Shown here: piece after piece, positions 42,401 to 53,132 of the stretch | Position numbering within the stretch: the first letter of the stretch is position 1 | Layout of the letters: each line of letters starts with the position of its first letter | Assembly (NCBI GenBank): GCA_037042915.1 | Contig: CM073193.1 | Location: forward strand, 4,960,001-5,024,000 | Reading direction: 5' to 3' | From: Auricularia sp. M13 | Lineage: Eukaryota > Basidiomycota > Agaricomycetes > Auriculariales > Auriculariaceae | Length of the DNA stretch: 64,000 nt | Made by a program: the position numbers and the translations under genes | The notes under the pieces: generated by a model | The model's input: the letters and a program-made list of their open reading frames with translations, nothing else | Told to the model about the DNA's origin: nothing | The model's database searches: none

Positions 42401-44515
42401 AAACAGTTCGCATTCAGAGCTGAGGGCTACTACACCGATTTTGAGGCAGCTTGCGTGTGGGGGAAGCTGCCCCTTGTATCATGGTTTCTGACACATGGCG
42501 TAGACGTGCCAAACAGTCGCGGAAACCCTGACAATACCGGACGTACCCCACTTCATCTTGCGGCAGCAAATGGTCACATGGATGTCGTGGAGCTGCTCCT
42601 AGCTCACCATCCTCAGGCTGTTGGGTCAATCGATGAATTCGGGGCTACCACGATGCACTACGCTGCATATAATGGGCACTCCGATGTCTGTTCTCTCCTG
42701 TTGGACAAGGGCTGCGATATCCACGCGAGCTCTGGCGGCAACACTGTGTTGCATGTGGCCGCGAATTTGGGACACCTCGGAGTTGCACAGCTTCTCATCC
42801 AACGCGGCGCCCATGTGGACGCCCCGAACAAACTTCTGCGCACATCGCTCCATCTTGCAGCTTGGAATGGCCACACGGAAGCTGTCAAATTGCTCATTCA
42901 CCAAGGGGCCTCTCTCACCCTAGCCGATAACATTGGATGGACCGCTCTGCTCTTTGCTGCAGATGGAGGGCACTGCGATGTCTGTTCTCTCCTGCTCGAC
43001 GAGGGCTGTGATATTCAGCACTCGGATTTCGAGGGACGGACTGCGTTGCATCTGGCCGTGCATTCTGGACATCTCGGAGTTGCACATCTTCTCATCCAAC
43101 ACGGCGCCCATGTGGACGCCCCGAACAAACTTCTGCACACACCGCTCCATTACGCAGCTTGGAAAGGCCGCACAGAAGCTGTCGAGTTGCTCATTCACCA
43201 TGGGGCCTCTCTCACCTTAGTCGATGAGGTCGGATGGACAGCTCTGTTCTTTGCTGCGGACGGAGGGCACTTCGATGTCTGCTCCCTTCTGTCGGACGAG
43301 GGCTGTGACATCCTGCACTCGAATTCCGATGGCGATACTGCGTTGCACCTGGCCGCAGATTTGGGGCACGTCGGAGTTGCACAGCTTCTCATCCAACGCG
43401 GCGCCACTGTGGACGCCCCGAACGGATTTCTGCTCACGCCGCTCCATCTCGCAGCTAGGAAAGGCCACACGGAAGCTGTCAAGTTGCTCATTCACCACGG
43501 GGCCTCTCTCACCTTAGTTGATGAGGATGGATGGACAGCTCTGTTCTTTGCTGCGGACGGAGGGCACTCCGATGTATGTTCTCTCCTGATTGACGAGGGC
43601 TGTGACATTCAGCACCCGTATTTCGAGGGACGGACTGCGTTGCATCTGGCCGCGCATTCTGGACATCTCAGAGTTGCACATCTTCTCATCCAACGCGGCG
43701 CCCATGTGGACGCCCCGAACAAACTTCTATGCACACCGCTCCATCACGCAGCTTTGAAAGGCCGTACGGAAGCTGTCAAGTTGCTCATTAACCACGGGGC
43801 CTCTCTCACCTTAGTTGATGAGGATGGATGGACAGCTCTGCTCTTTGCTGCGCACGGAGGGCACTCCGATGTCTGCTCCTTTCTGTTGGACGAGGGCTGT
43901 GACATCCTGCACTCGAATTCCGATGGCGATACTGCGTTGCACCTGGCCGCAGATTTGGGGCACGTCGGAGTTGCACAGCTTCTCATCCAACGCGGCGCCA
44001 CTGTGGACGCCCCGAACGGATTTTTTCTCACGCCGCTCCATCTCGCAGCTAGGAAAGGCCACACGGAAGCTGTCAAGTTGCTCATTCACCACGGGGCCTC
44101 TCTCAACCTAGCCGATGACATTGGATGGACGGCTCTGCTCTTTGCTGCAGATGGACGGCACTCCGATGTATGTTCTCTCCTGCTCGACGAGGGCTGTGAC
44201 ATTCAGCACTCGGATTTCAAGGGAAGGACTGCATTGCATCTGGCCGCGCGTTTGGGACATCTTGACATAGCCCGGTTACTTCTTGACCGGGGGGCATCTC
44301 TCACAGCACGCAACAACAACGGTTTGACACCGCGGGATAGAGCACAGAAGGAGGGACACGACGCGTTTGTGACCATGCTTTCGGAGTGGGAGACTTCGAC
44401 GGCGACGGCGGGTGACTCCTCAGGAAACCCTGCGATCGTCGACGTTGTCGCAGAAGCCAACTGTGAGTCCCTCATCCTGAACGAACTGAGGCTTACGAGC
44501 ACTACACAGGATTGA
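39456..44515 (+). CDS. NACHT-ankyrin NLR-like receptor 1
   Basis: Eleven exons (39456-39536, 39583-39725, 39776-39908, 39968-40258, 40310-40446, 40500-40638, 40689-40800, 40852-41025, 41081-41105, 41150-41692, 41740-44515) sum to 4,554 nt, 1,517 residues, all in phase. Residues 1-340 are a helical N-terminal region without a recognised family. A pre-NACHT segment (PDWFFDDKFTEW) leads to Walker A (DPGSGKSVLL, residue about 404, on its own 25-nt exon) and Walker B (ILAVDALDECP, residue about 495). The helical NACHT tail follows (LDDIPGHEAFVLSRLPALLRITKD). Residues about 858-1470 are 19 ankyrin repeats of 33 residues, arranged in triplets. STAND proteins of this build act in fungal non-self recognition by nucleotide-driven oligomerisation; the ligand here is unknown. 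It appears intact. Confidence 0.88.
42935..44240 (+). repeat. 297-bp ankyrin triplet repeats of receptor 1
   Basis: Five copies of a three-ankyrin unit (about 99 residues, 297 bp) start with WTAL.FAA at about 42936, 43233, 43530, 43827 and 44124. Some stretches are nearly identical at the DNA level, for example CTTCTCATCCAACGCGGCGC at 43384 and 43978, exactly two units apart. Confidence 0.9.
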
Positions 44516-45116
44516 CGCGTGGTGTTCTTCGCGAGTTCCATGCTCTTCGTCGTCTATGCAGATGCTCTCATTGTCGAAACTCTTCCTGTCGTCGTAGTTT
44601 GTATGTAACTCGTAAACTGAGAATTCCTGACATGTGTTCACGAAGAGATATCATCCAACGTGCGACTGTAACCGACGCGGCTCGAATCAGGCCCACCACA
44701 AAATACATTTGCTGTCGCACGGGAATGGAAGCATCCTATCGAGTCAACACGCAACGAGCAGGCGAGTCGGTGGCGGACACCACACAATCTATATAGTAGC
44801 GCACGGTCCCGAGGGGTGAAGCATGGAATATCGGGAAAGCCACAGCGCTCATAAAAGTTTGGAGTAGCAGGTGCGAGTCGCGTTTTCTGGCGCGTACAGA
44901 TCGTGGGCGAGCCGGGCGCAAGACTTCTCGTTACCGAAAAATCGCGATGTAGAGGGCGACGGAGGTGGATATATGCACGAGGATACGACAGTATAGGATA
45001 CGAAAAGGAAGGTGCAGAGGGGAAAACCGTGACGGCAATCCAGCGACCGCAGTCAACCTCCTATTAGCCTTCTATGGCCCGAAAAGCCGCAACATACCTC
45101 TCGTCGTCCTTCCACC
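44516..45116. other. Intergenic, matches 59056-59607
   Basis: No gene. The stretch is collinear and similar to the region behind receptor 2 once the foldback element there is ignored (shared GTTCACGAAGAGATA, ATCGAGTCAACACGCAACGAGCAGG, AAAAGTTTGGAGTAGCAGGTGCG). Confidence 0.7.
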
Positions 45117-46018
45117 ATGTCTGTCTCACCAGTTGTGCTCGAGCTTGAGGGAATGTACACGGAGAGCGTTCTCGAAGACACGGTCTTTGCCAACACCGCA
45201 TACACGTACGTTTCTGCGCGCATTGGGCTGGATGCGCCGACTTCGACGGCCCCGGAGGATATCAGGCAGCGTACAGAGGGCCTCTTCATCTTCCGTCGCT
45301 TTCTCAAGCCAGAGGACATCGCGCTCTTCCCGAAATTAAAGGTCGTAGTGCGGATGGGCGTTCGGTATGACCGTCTCGCCCGCGACGAGCTCGCGGCGCG
45401 GGGCGTCAAAGTCTGCAACATCCCCGATGAGCAACGGGCGCCGCATCTCCAACGAACGCGGACGCTGACAGAGATCGCGAGATTATGGCACGACCGAAGT
45501 CGCCGATCACGCGGTAGCGCTCGCGCTCGCGCTCAGACGCGGCACCCTGCTGCACCACGACCTGCAGCGGCGCCGCCCGCTGAGCTCATTCTCGCGGACC
45601 CGCCGCCGCCGCCCACGCCGCAGACGTTCGGCAGCCTCGGTCTCGGCCGCATCGGCACCGCCGTCGCGCTGCGCGCACGTGCCTTCGGATGGCGCGCCCC
45701 TTCTGCCTATCTGAAGAACGGCATCGAGCGCGATCTGCCCGTCGCCCGCGCGCCCAGCGTCGAGTCGCTCTTGCGCCAGAGCCATATGGTGTCCATCCAC
45801 ACGCCAGCCGCAGAATCGCATCAACGAGCGCCTGGTCCGCCTCATGCCTCCAGGCGGCGTCATCGTAAACACTGGCCGCGGCGCCATTATCAGCTTTGAT
45901 GATCTTGAGGCCGTTCTACGCGACGACCACATCGCCGGCGCTGGACTCGACGTCCTGCTGGGGAAGGATACGAGTGCCTTCGGACAAGTAGACGCTGTTG
46001 TCCAGAATGTTGACAGAG
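45117..46018 (+). pseudogene. D-2-hydroxyacid dehydrogenase-like 1, decayed
   Basis: Paralogue of the intact gene at 59608-60760. The first exon is well kept (MSVSPVVLELEGMYTESV to RGVKVCNIP), but the intron donor GTGAGC is changed to ATGAGC. In the second exon about 40 bases are missing after HDLQR, a further slip lies before AYLKNG, and another near the PAAESHQ segment. The NAD-binding Gly motif (LGRIGTA), INTGRG-like and AGAGLDVL segments are still visible. The 3' end, with the catalytic His region, is lost by a deletion that joins this gene near 46018 to the middle of the neighbouring transporter. It cannot encode the enzyme. Confidence 0.85.
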
Positions 46019-46975
46019 TACGGACATACGATTCGAAAAGCGCATGTGGCAAGAGACTGTCCTGTATATAAGTATCGATGAATAGAGATCCTCAACAACA
46101 GTGCGCATCAGACGAACCTAATGTCGGCCCCATGCTGACGATGAGCGCGAGGACATCAGGGCGCTATAGATGAAGAACAGCTTCGTCAGCGGTGGGAATA
46201 ACAGGCGCCTACAGCCGTTTGGAGAACGAAGATGGTGCTGGGCGAGCGCAGGGCGTGATCGAGGTCCTTGAAGCGCAGCCACGCAGTTTTCGACGTCCAA
46301 GCGTACGTCCGATTTTCCAGCAGCGCGATAGCCGCCTCTCTGAAGCCGAGGTCGTCGTCGTCGCTGTTGTCCTCGGTGTCCAAGGTCGCAAATTAGCAAA
46401 GGGTGACGTGGCGTTCAGGTTACCCCAAGCCGTCTGTCGCGGGCGCTGAAGCGACTGGAGGAAATGGACCTATATTCTACGCTGCGGATGTTTGCCGACG
46501 GTCCCAGGCTGGAACCGGACCGCGCGGCGATGATACCGTTCGAAATGTTGCACGTAAATTCTGCAGAGCGCAATGTTAGATACCGCAACTAAAGGCAAGA
46601 CATTCCGCACCCCATAGCGCAAACGAACGAGGAGCGAGTCGACGCAATTTCGGCGTGCTCGGCAAGCTCTTTTGGCGTGTGCCCTGTCTCGTCGCTCCCG
46701 AACACCTCGTCGTGGTCGACGTGCAGGCACTCCCGCTGCGTCCAACGGGGTGCTCGCGCCGTGCCGGCCCAGGTCGTACGCATGGACGTCTGCGGCAGGT
46801 GCATGCGCAGCTTCTGGTCGTGCCCATGCCGCGTAGATCTCCGGATGTGCTGCTGCACCGATACGAACTTGTAGAATGTGTGCGCGATGGGTTTTATGCC
46901 GCACTTGGGCGGCGTGTTGCTCGCCTCCTTGGCAGGCGAGAGCTTCTCAGACCGAGCTGCATCTACAGAGACATA
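46019..46975 (-). pseudogene. DUF2421/FUSC-type membrane transporter 1, fragment
   Basis: Decayed and truncated paralogue of the gene at 60845-64000. Matching pieces: FREAAIALLENRTYAWTSKTAWLRFKDLDHALRSPSTIFVLQTAVG (46380-46200; compare FREAMALLDNRTYTRKPKTAWQRFKAFEDSLRSPTSIFALKTAAG in the other copy, here given for comparison in parts) and LCRIYVQ.ERYHR.AVRFQPG (about 46580-46500). The C-terminal half of the protein is absent because of the same deletion that truncates the dehydrogenase. Multiple slips. Confidence 0.7.
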
Positions 46976-47935
46976 TCATTTCAACGATAAGTGGCCCGTA
47001 TGGGTAAATGGACGCACTCTGTTGTTGACCGCACCAGCACGCGCTCGCTCCGCGCCGGGCTCATCAGCGCGAGCCCGAACGGCATTCAGCTCTCCTTGCT
47101 CGCCCGCGGGGATCGTCACCACGGGGTACCCCGCCTGTGCGGCGATCTGCGGCGCCTGCGCGACGTCCGACGGCGCGAGCAACACATCGACAGGGACGCC
47201 GTCATCAGTTCCGTCCTCGCGCGTTGCGCGCTGGCAGAACGCGAGCGCTTCCCAGTACGTCGCGTCGCGGACGCCCCGCGTGGCGAGCGAAGCGAGGTTC
47301 CCGTCCTGGCCCGACGCGAATGCGGGTTGCACGCCGGGCACGCCGCCCTCCGTGCGGGCGTTGTCGATGTTGGACTGTGCGATGTCCGCGAGCGAGCGGA
47401 TGGGTGTGTTATCGGCGAAGTACGCCGCGCGGTTGTAGGAGTCCGCTATGCTGTATGTACTTGATTTATCGGGGAAGCCGCGGGCGGAATCGTAGTCCCT
47501 GCGGGCGTTCGGTCGATGACGGCAGAGGTGTAGTGAAGTGTGCGAACCAGTTCTAGCCGTCCGGGCGCACGATCGTCTGCCAGTTGCACAAGTTGGTGCC
47601 GTTGACCACCGTCGCGCCGACCTCTCGAATCAGCTCAACAACTGCCAGAAGCTCAGTCTGCGTTGTCAAATCGTACACCCTTGAGCGCGTCCTTGTCAGC
47701 CAGGAAAGCCGCATATCGCCTCTGGACATACTTATTTCATGCGCAAGACCCTCGAAAATGCCATTGAGGGAGTACGTCGCGACTCTGATGAGATCCTGGG
47801 GCAGCGAGTCGGGGATGACGCCCGGCCGCGACATCAGGCCGACAGTAGGCCTAATCCCCTCCAGAGCGCTGCGCTGCGCGGGGTTCACGACGCTGCCATC
47901 CGTCTCGCCAAGGTTGACAGTCAAGATGCACGCGT
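46976..47935 (-). pseudogene. Amidase-signature enzyme, truncated
   Basis: The - strand carries pieces typical of fungal amidase-signature enzymes: ETDGSVVNPAQRSALEGIRP, then TVGLMSRPGVIPDSLPQD (about 47905-47800), later VPGVQPAFASGQDGNLASLA, YWEALAFCQRA, VDVLLAPSDVAQ and AGYPVVTIPAG (47345-47090). The cis-Ser region (TDGS) is present, but the upstream catalytic Lys and the Gly/Ser-rich nucleophile segment are missing because the gene begins inside the family domain at about 47930. The middle part is shorter than usual. It lies head to head with the lipoate-ligase relic at 48099. Confidence 0.75.
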
Positions 47936-49199
47936 GTAATTATTTGCGAGACCTTACGCGGCGCGGTGTGAATTGAAGCAGAGGTCTGCAACGCACGACA
48001 GGCTGGCTACAAACCGAGTGTGCAGGTGCAGAGACGGGAAAGAAAGGCATAGCGGCAACTTGCGGTTCACAGGCTCTCAGATCTTGACCCTGACCTCGAT
48101 GACATGCGTCCGACGCTCATTGAGCACGCGGATATATAGCGCTTCCCTTTTGCGCCCGTCTCAAAGTATTGTGTCTAAGAGCACGGTACCGTATGCAAAT
48201 CTTGCAACGGAAAATTGGGGCGTTCACTCTGTAGCCTCCAGCCAGCTAATACTCTCTGTTTTCGACCTTAAACCGCGTTTGGTATCAAATGAACCTCCCG
48301 CTGTGCCATTTCCTTGGGTATAGGCTCTTGAAGAACGCCGAGCCCGACCAGCCGACGCTGTTCTTGTACCGCAACGCGCCCAGCGTGATCATAGGTGGGA
48401 ACCAAATCCGTACGTCCCTGCCCAGCGCGTTTTGCATGGTCTGATAGCGTCCCGTAGAACCCATGGAAGGAGGTGGACCTCGCGGCACAACGCGCACGCG
48501 GTATATGGCTTGCACGGCGGCGGCGGCGGCACAGTCTACCACGTGAGCTCCAGGCTTGCTTGTATCATCTGCAACTGGCAGGTGCGCTCTTACACGTATT
48601 TTTCAGGACGCGGGAACTCGAACTACAGCATCCACCTGCCGCGCACAGCGTTCGATCGCGCGCGCACGGGCCGCGTCGTCGAGCGCGCTGTGCGCGACCT
48701 GCTCCGCGTGCCGAATGCGCACTTGAACGCGCGCAACGACCTCGTCATTGTCGACAGCGACGGACGCGAGTTCATGGTCTCCGGCTCGGCGTACAACATC
48801 ACGGGGCAGCGCGCGTACCACCACGGGAGTCCCGGCGAGCGCGTTGGGCGAGCTTGGCGAGGTGCTGCATAGTAACAGGCACGCTCTCCTTCTTGCGCTG
48901 TGTGAATATTTTATTTTATCCTGACGGTGGTTTGCATCGGTACCTAGGCCTTGTCACGAAACGCCTCGAATCAGTGCGCGCGCCCGTGACCAAGCTGCAC
49001 TTGTGGACACCCGACGCGACGCACGAGAACTTCGTACGCGCCATAACGCACAGCTTCAACAACAAGTTCGGGCTCGACGCAAAGGTTCGTGTCCGCGCAT
49101 GCTTTCCTTACGCGTGTCTGACTCTCGCAGGTCAGGCTGTCCCAAATAAGTACCTGTTAGATGTATTCCCCCCATCTATCTGATGGGTCTAAAGGATGT

Positions 49200-49740
49200 T
49201 TTTCATACAGGCAGCCTGGGCATGCCTGCAGCCCCACACCTAATAATATAACACATCTCAGACAGGCTCAGGCAAGCACAGGCAGCTACCACACATCACA
49301 GCCCATCATCTCAATGCCTGCCTAGTTTTGAAGGCATCAGACTGCCTCCTGCCTGCAATTTATAGGCATCTGGGCACTGCCTGCCTGCTGCCTGCAGGCA
49401 TCCAAACTTCAATGCAGGCATCTTGGCGTCATCTCAGGCATATCTATGCACCTGCCTGGACCTCACAGGCATCAGTAAGCTGCTCTGGGAACATCCCAAG
49501 TACGTCAGATTGATTACCTGAAAGACTTGCAGGCATACCCTTCCCAAGGATCAGGCATCAAGCTGGTTGCCTGCTCCCTTTGCAGGCATCAAAAGCCGCC
49601 TGCCTTCCCCTGCCTGCAGGCTGCCTAATTGTGAGAATCATGTGCAGGCATGAATCTCAGGCAATCAGGCTGCCTGTGTGTGGGATAGGCATCAGATCAA
49701 TTGCCTATCTCCTTTCTAGGCTGTCTGCCTGCCTTCGAAG
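49200..49740 (+). repeat. Left subterminal AGGCAT array
   Basis: More than twenty copies of AGGCA or TGCCTGC, mostly as AGGCATC(A) on the + strand, spaced irregularly by 10-40 bases. The right part of the element (50895-51260) carries the same motif in the opposite orientation. Confidence 0.85.
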
Positions 49741-49849
49741 TGCAGAATGTACAGCTGTAATGAACCAAAAGCCCTACTAGTCCCTGCATTAGCTAGTAAG
49801 TAATATGTCACCCTATTACTCTAGATCTGTGAGGACTACAATCAATTTA

Positions 49850-49968
49850 TGTCCAAAAGTGTTTGTGTCCAGAAGTATTTATGTCCAGAAGTATTTGTGT
49901 CCAGAAGTGTTTGTGTCCAGAAGTTTTTGTCCAGAAGCTTTCTAGTCCAGAATTGGGTTTTGTCCAGC
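49850..49968 (+). repeat. Short tandem array TGTCCAGAAGT
   Basis: Seven or eight tandem units of about 18 bases with core TTTGTGTCCAGAAGT, degenerate at the right end. Lies inside the hAT-type element. Confidence 0.85.
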
Positions 49969-50894
49969 AGTAAAGCTTTTTACTAGGACAGTTTTCTTAA
50001 CTACACGTGCGTATCTTGGAGGCAACATGCTTGCTATTCATGTGGAAGGGCGCATATCACTCGTCAAGGCTAGTGCTCAGATGGGACGAGGGTTGATGAA
50101 GCGGTGGACAAGCAGTGTAATCCAGGCCATAGAGACTTCCTGCATGCCAGACGGGCTCCAGACCATGTTGATGGAGAACCAAGGTACATATAGCAACCAA
50201 GCTTAGCATGGTTGGAGAGGTGCGTACATCAGGCAGAGGGTGCATGGTGGGAATCTGACAGAGTTGTTGTGGCTTAGCCAATCCAGTCCACTCACATCGA
50301 CAGTCTCATAAAGCACTGTGGGCGCTCAGCAGAAGGTGCAATGATACAAGCATAGATGAAGGTAGGGTACATGAGGGATGTCGCTCCATGAACAACATCC
50401 CACACTGCCTATACGCCTGATCATAATAACACTTCCGTGCCTACCCAAGCGGGACCCACAGTTCTGTCACTGCGTCAAGCCTATGATCAAGAGCTAGTAC
50501 ATATTGTCCATGGTGGATTTATAGTGGGGATCCTTCGAACGTTCAACCGAACCTCCAATGGGCTGTCTAGAGTCAGATGTGCACCTAGGTAATTGGCAGC
50601 TATCACAGGCCATGATTGTACATTTGAATTGGTGTTGTGAAGCCACTACAGATCCCTAGCAGTACGTACTGTTACGTTTTGCGTCAATTGCATCCATATG
50701 CCACTCCTGTTAGATTTCTTTTGCAGCTTTTCCCACTCGTTTTGGCACATATCCTTATTCCGCAAGCCTCTCCAGATCTCCTGCACCACTTTGACACCCT
50801 CTGACTTCTGTCCTGGGTTGCGGTGTGCTGCTACGATTTTCCTTGATTGCACCTGCATGTTCTGCCTACAGTATCTATAGAGAAAGTCTGTAAT

Positions 50895-51270
50895 GCCCAA
50901 AAAGTTATACAGGCGTACCTTTGATGCCTAGAAGTCAAACAGGCATGCCTGTGATGCCTATAAATCAGAAAGACATGCCTGTGATGCCTGGCAACTATGC
51001 TGACTTGCCTGTGTGATGCCTATCAAATTTCTAGGCATGTCTGTGATGCCTACTATCCTTGCTGTGATGCCTATGATGCCTAGTCTGCCTGCAGAAACTG
51101 AGCATGATCTAGGCATCTCAAATCATTGCCTGCATAAAGTTGTGATGCCTGCCTGATGCCTGAGAGCTGCCTGCCTGATGCCTACATGATGCCCAAGAAC
51201 TATGTGTGTGATGCCTGTGTGATGCCTGCTTGATGCCTGTGTGATGCCTGCTTGATGCCTGTGTAATGTC
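50895..51270 (-). repeat. Right subterminal TGATGCCT array
   Basis: About twenty copies of TGATGCCT(G/A) on the + strand, ending in a near-perfect tandem of TGTGTGATGCCTGCTTGATGCC. It is the mirror orientation of the left array. Confidence 0.85.
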
Positions 51271-51893
51271 CATACAATAGGAATTAGTGCAAATACTCGG
51301 TAGCTTCGCTTAGGCTGCCTGGGCTGTGTGCCTAGGCAGCCTTGGAGCTGCCTGAATAGCTAACATTGATTGATGCATTGTTTGAGGTATCTCATCACGC
51401 TTCTTGAGCAATCCCCAAACACCTCAGGCATGCCTAGGCATGCCTAGTTGAAAAGCATCCTTTAGATCCATCTCCTGAGAGGGAGGGTTACATCTAAGAG
51501 ATCAGTTTTGGGGCAGCCTGTGGTGGACTCTCGACACGCGTTCAGCCAGAACTGGTGGACCCCTCCGCCACAAATCAAAGAAATCACGATCAAGCTCGAG
51601 TTGCGTCGTGCGGTATTCTCCCCGTCCATCCGCGCGCTAGTTCGCTCACGCATCGCGATTCGGCAGGCCTGGGACTGGATCTACGGCCAGACGCCCCGAG
51701 TTCACGCACACTATGGCGCGCGACTTTGCGTGGGGCGCCGTCAGCGTGCGCATCAACGCCAAGCACGGCATCATCCTCGACGCACGCGTTGAGGGCTTGG
51801 ACCTTCCGCCGCTGGAGGGCAGGCGGTACGATAAGTTACGGCTTTGACGAGAGGCAGCGGGAGGTCGTGAGCTGGTTGGAGAACGAGATGTAG

Positions 51894-53132
51894 AGGGCGT
51901 AAGCGGTCAACAAATCGTATGCCGAATTCTTCGCGCGCTCAATGACAGGATTTTCCCCGGGATTTCGCAGGGCATATTTCATCTATAGCCCATGGATGAG
52001 CAGCAGCTGCAGATCCCGAATAGACAGTCGCAGCAACCCCAGCTTGGGGATCGAGTTTGTTGTCGACGGACAGCGGGACCTCAGGCCTCAGGTCGTCATG
52101 CAGTGTCCGGTAAAGTAAAGACTCGGCCCGTGCGATTCGAATCAAGCGGTGCCGCGCTCAATAGTAACGATACAAGCAAGAAGATACTAACGATGAGGCG
52201 TGAGCAATACGCAACGCAGACACCGGAGACGCTCAGCCTGGGCACAATGACTTCGGCGTGAACAGTTCGGGATGCCATATGCTTCGCGCGTTTCACATCC
52301 CATAGGAACAGGCTTCCGTTCAGTATAATGCACGCGGGGAGCACGTCGGAGAGCGCGATGCCGTGGGCTGGGATGCGGCGAATAGTAGGGATCCGTCGTC
52401 GCGCATTCCGCGGGCTCGTCTTCGACATTTACGGGCCCATTTCCGCTACACATGAGCGTATTTGGCGCTAGCATAAAGGTAACCTTCAGTGCCGTGCGCT
52501 GAACGCGCCGTTATTCGCGTGAAAATATCAGATTCAGACTCTCCGGGGCGAGACGGTGAATCCCGGCGCGCCTGCTCGTGTTCCTCTTTTCGCCCATGAT
52601 CACGAACTTGTGACTCCGGACTCGCATTGACAGGCTCTTGAACCAGTTGCAATTCTCTGAATGTCGTCAAATCAACTGGCGGTCTAATAATGAGCCTCGG
52701 AGGACTCTGAATGACTGTACTTCATGCTGGCTACTACAGTGCATGATTTCGTACTCTTGCCGGGTTTCAACTGCTTGCGCGGTCATTGGATTAGCTGCCA
52801 ATCAACTCCAGACGCTCGTGGACCTCTGACGCTCCCAGACAGACCCTTCAGCTTCCGAGAGCTACCGGTGGCTCGGTGGCGGCACTCTGCACATTCATCG
52901 CGAAACTCGTCGCGAAGCTTGTGTACAATGGGCGGGCACAGCGCTGCTCTAGCTCGTGGATACTACAGCAAAAGGTAGCGCGCGCGTCCGTCCGTTGGCC
53001 GGTTCAAAGGCTGCGTAAACAAGACATGAAGAACAGCAAGGCGTCTATCTGCGTGCGTTTCCCGCGTTTCCCGCTACTGCACCGCAACCGGCATGTCATC
53101 GGGATTCGTACTTCTCTCTTTTCCAACCCACC
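51894..53132. other. Intergenic, no supported gene
   Basis: About 1.2 kb between the lipoate-ligase relic and receptor 2. Short open frames only. No repeat or RNA gene was recognised. Confidence 0.5.

Larger units (their letters stand above)
49128..51527. mobile_element. Non-autonomous hAT-type DNA transposon
   Basis: 2,400-bp insertion in the last intron of the lipoate-ligase relic. It is flanked by an 8-bp duplication GACTCTCG (49120-49127 and 51528-51535), the size made by hAT transposases. Imperfect terminal inverted repeats of about 100 bases start CAGGTCAGGCTG on the left and CACCACAGGCTG on the right end (read inward), and share TTAGATGTA and TCTAAAGGATG. Removing the element and one duplication restores a normal intron ending GTTCAG before CCAGAACTGG. 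The interior is filled with AGGCATCA-type repeats and holds no transposase domain. Confidence 0.85.
48099..51846 (+). pseudogene. Lipoate-protein ligase-like, full-length relic split by a transposon
   Basis: All main parts of an LplA/Aim22-like ligase are present in the right order: leader (MTCVRRSLST), PYANLATENW, LFLYRNAPSVIIGGNQ (family GRNQ changed to GGNQ), PWKEVDLAAQRARGIWLARR, the Gly-rich GGGTVYH segment, DAGNSNYSIHLPR, VPNAHLNARNDLVI, VSGSAYNITGQRAYHHG, and after the last intron NWWTPPP, WDWIYGQTP, FAWGAVSVRI. The first intron donor is lost (GGGGCG), slips occur in the CGG run near 48525, after AYHHG near 48830 and at TPEF near 51695. A 2.4-kb element sits in the last intron (49128-51527). 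Non-functional. Confidence 0.85.

Noticed and set aside
42620-44100. Repeated - strand frames of about 93 codons opposite the ankyrin triplets
   Set aside because: They recur every 297 bases simply because the ankyrin coding repeats recur; they are shadows.
46081-46975. Dehydrogenase tail VVQNVDRVRTYDSKSACGK as a genuine alternative C-terminus
   Set aside because: The sequence past about 46018 matches the noncoding strand of the transporter in block 2, so the tail is a deletion artefact.
49200-51270. CRISPR-like appearance of regularly recurring AGGCAT/TGATGCCT words
   Set aside because: The repeats are 6-10 bases, irregularly spaced and inside a transposon of a eukaryote; no cas genes.
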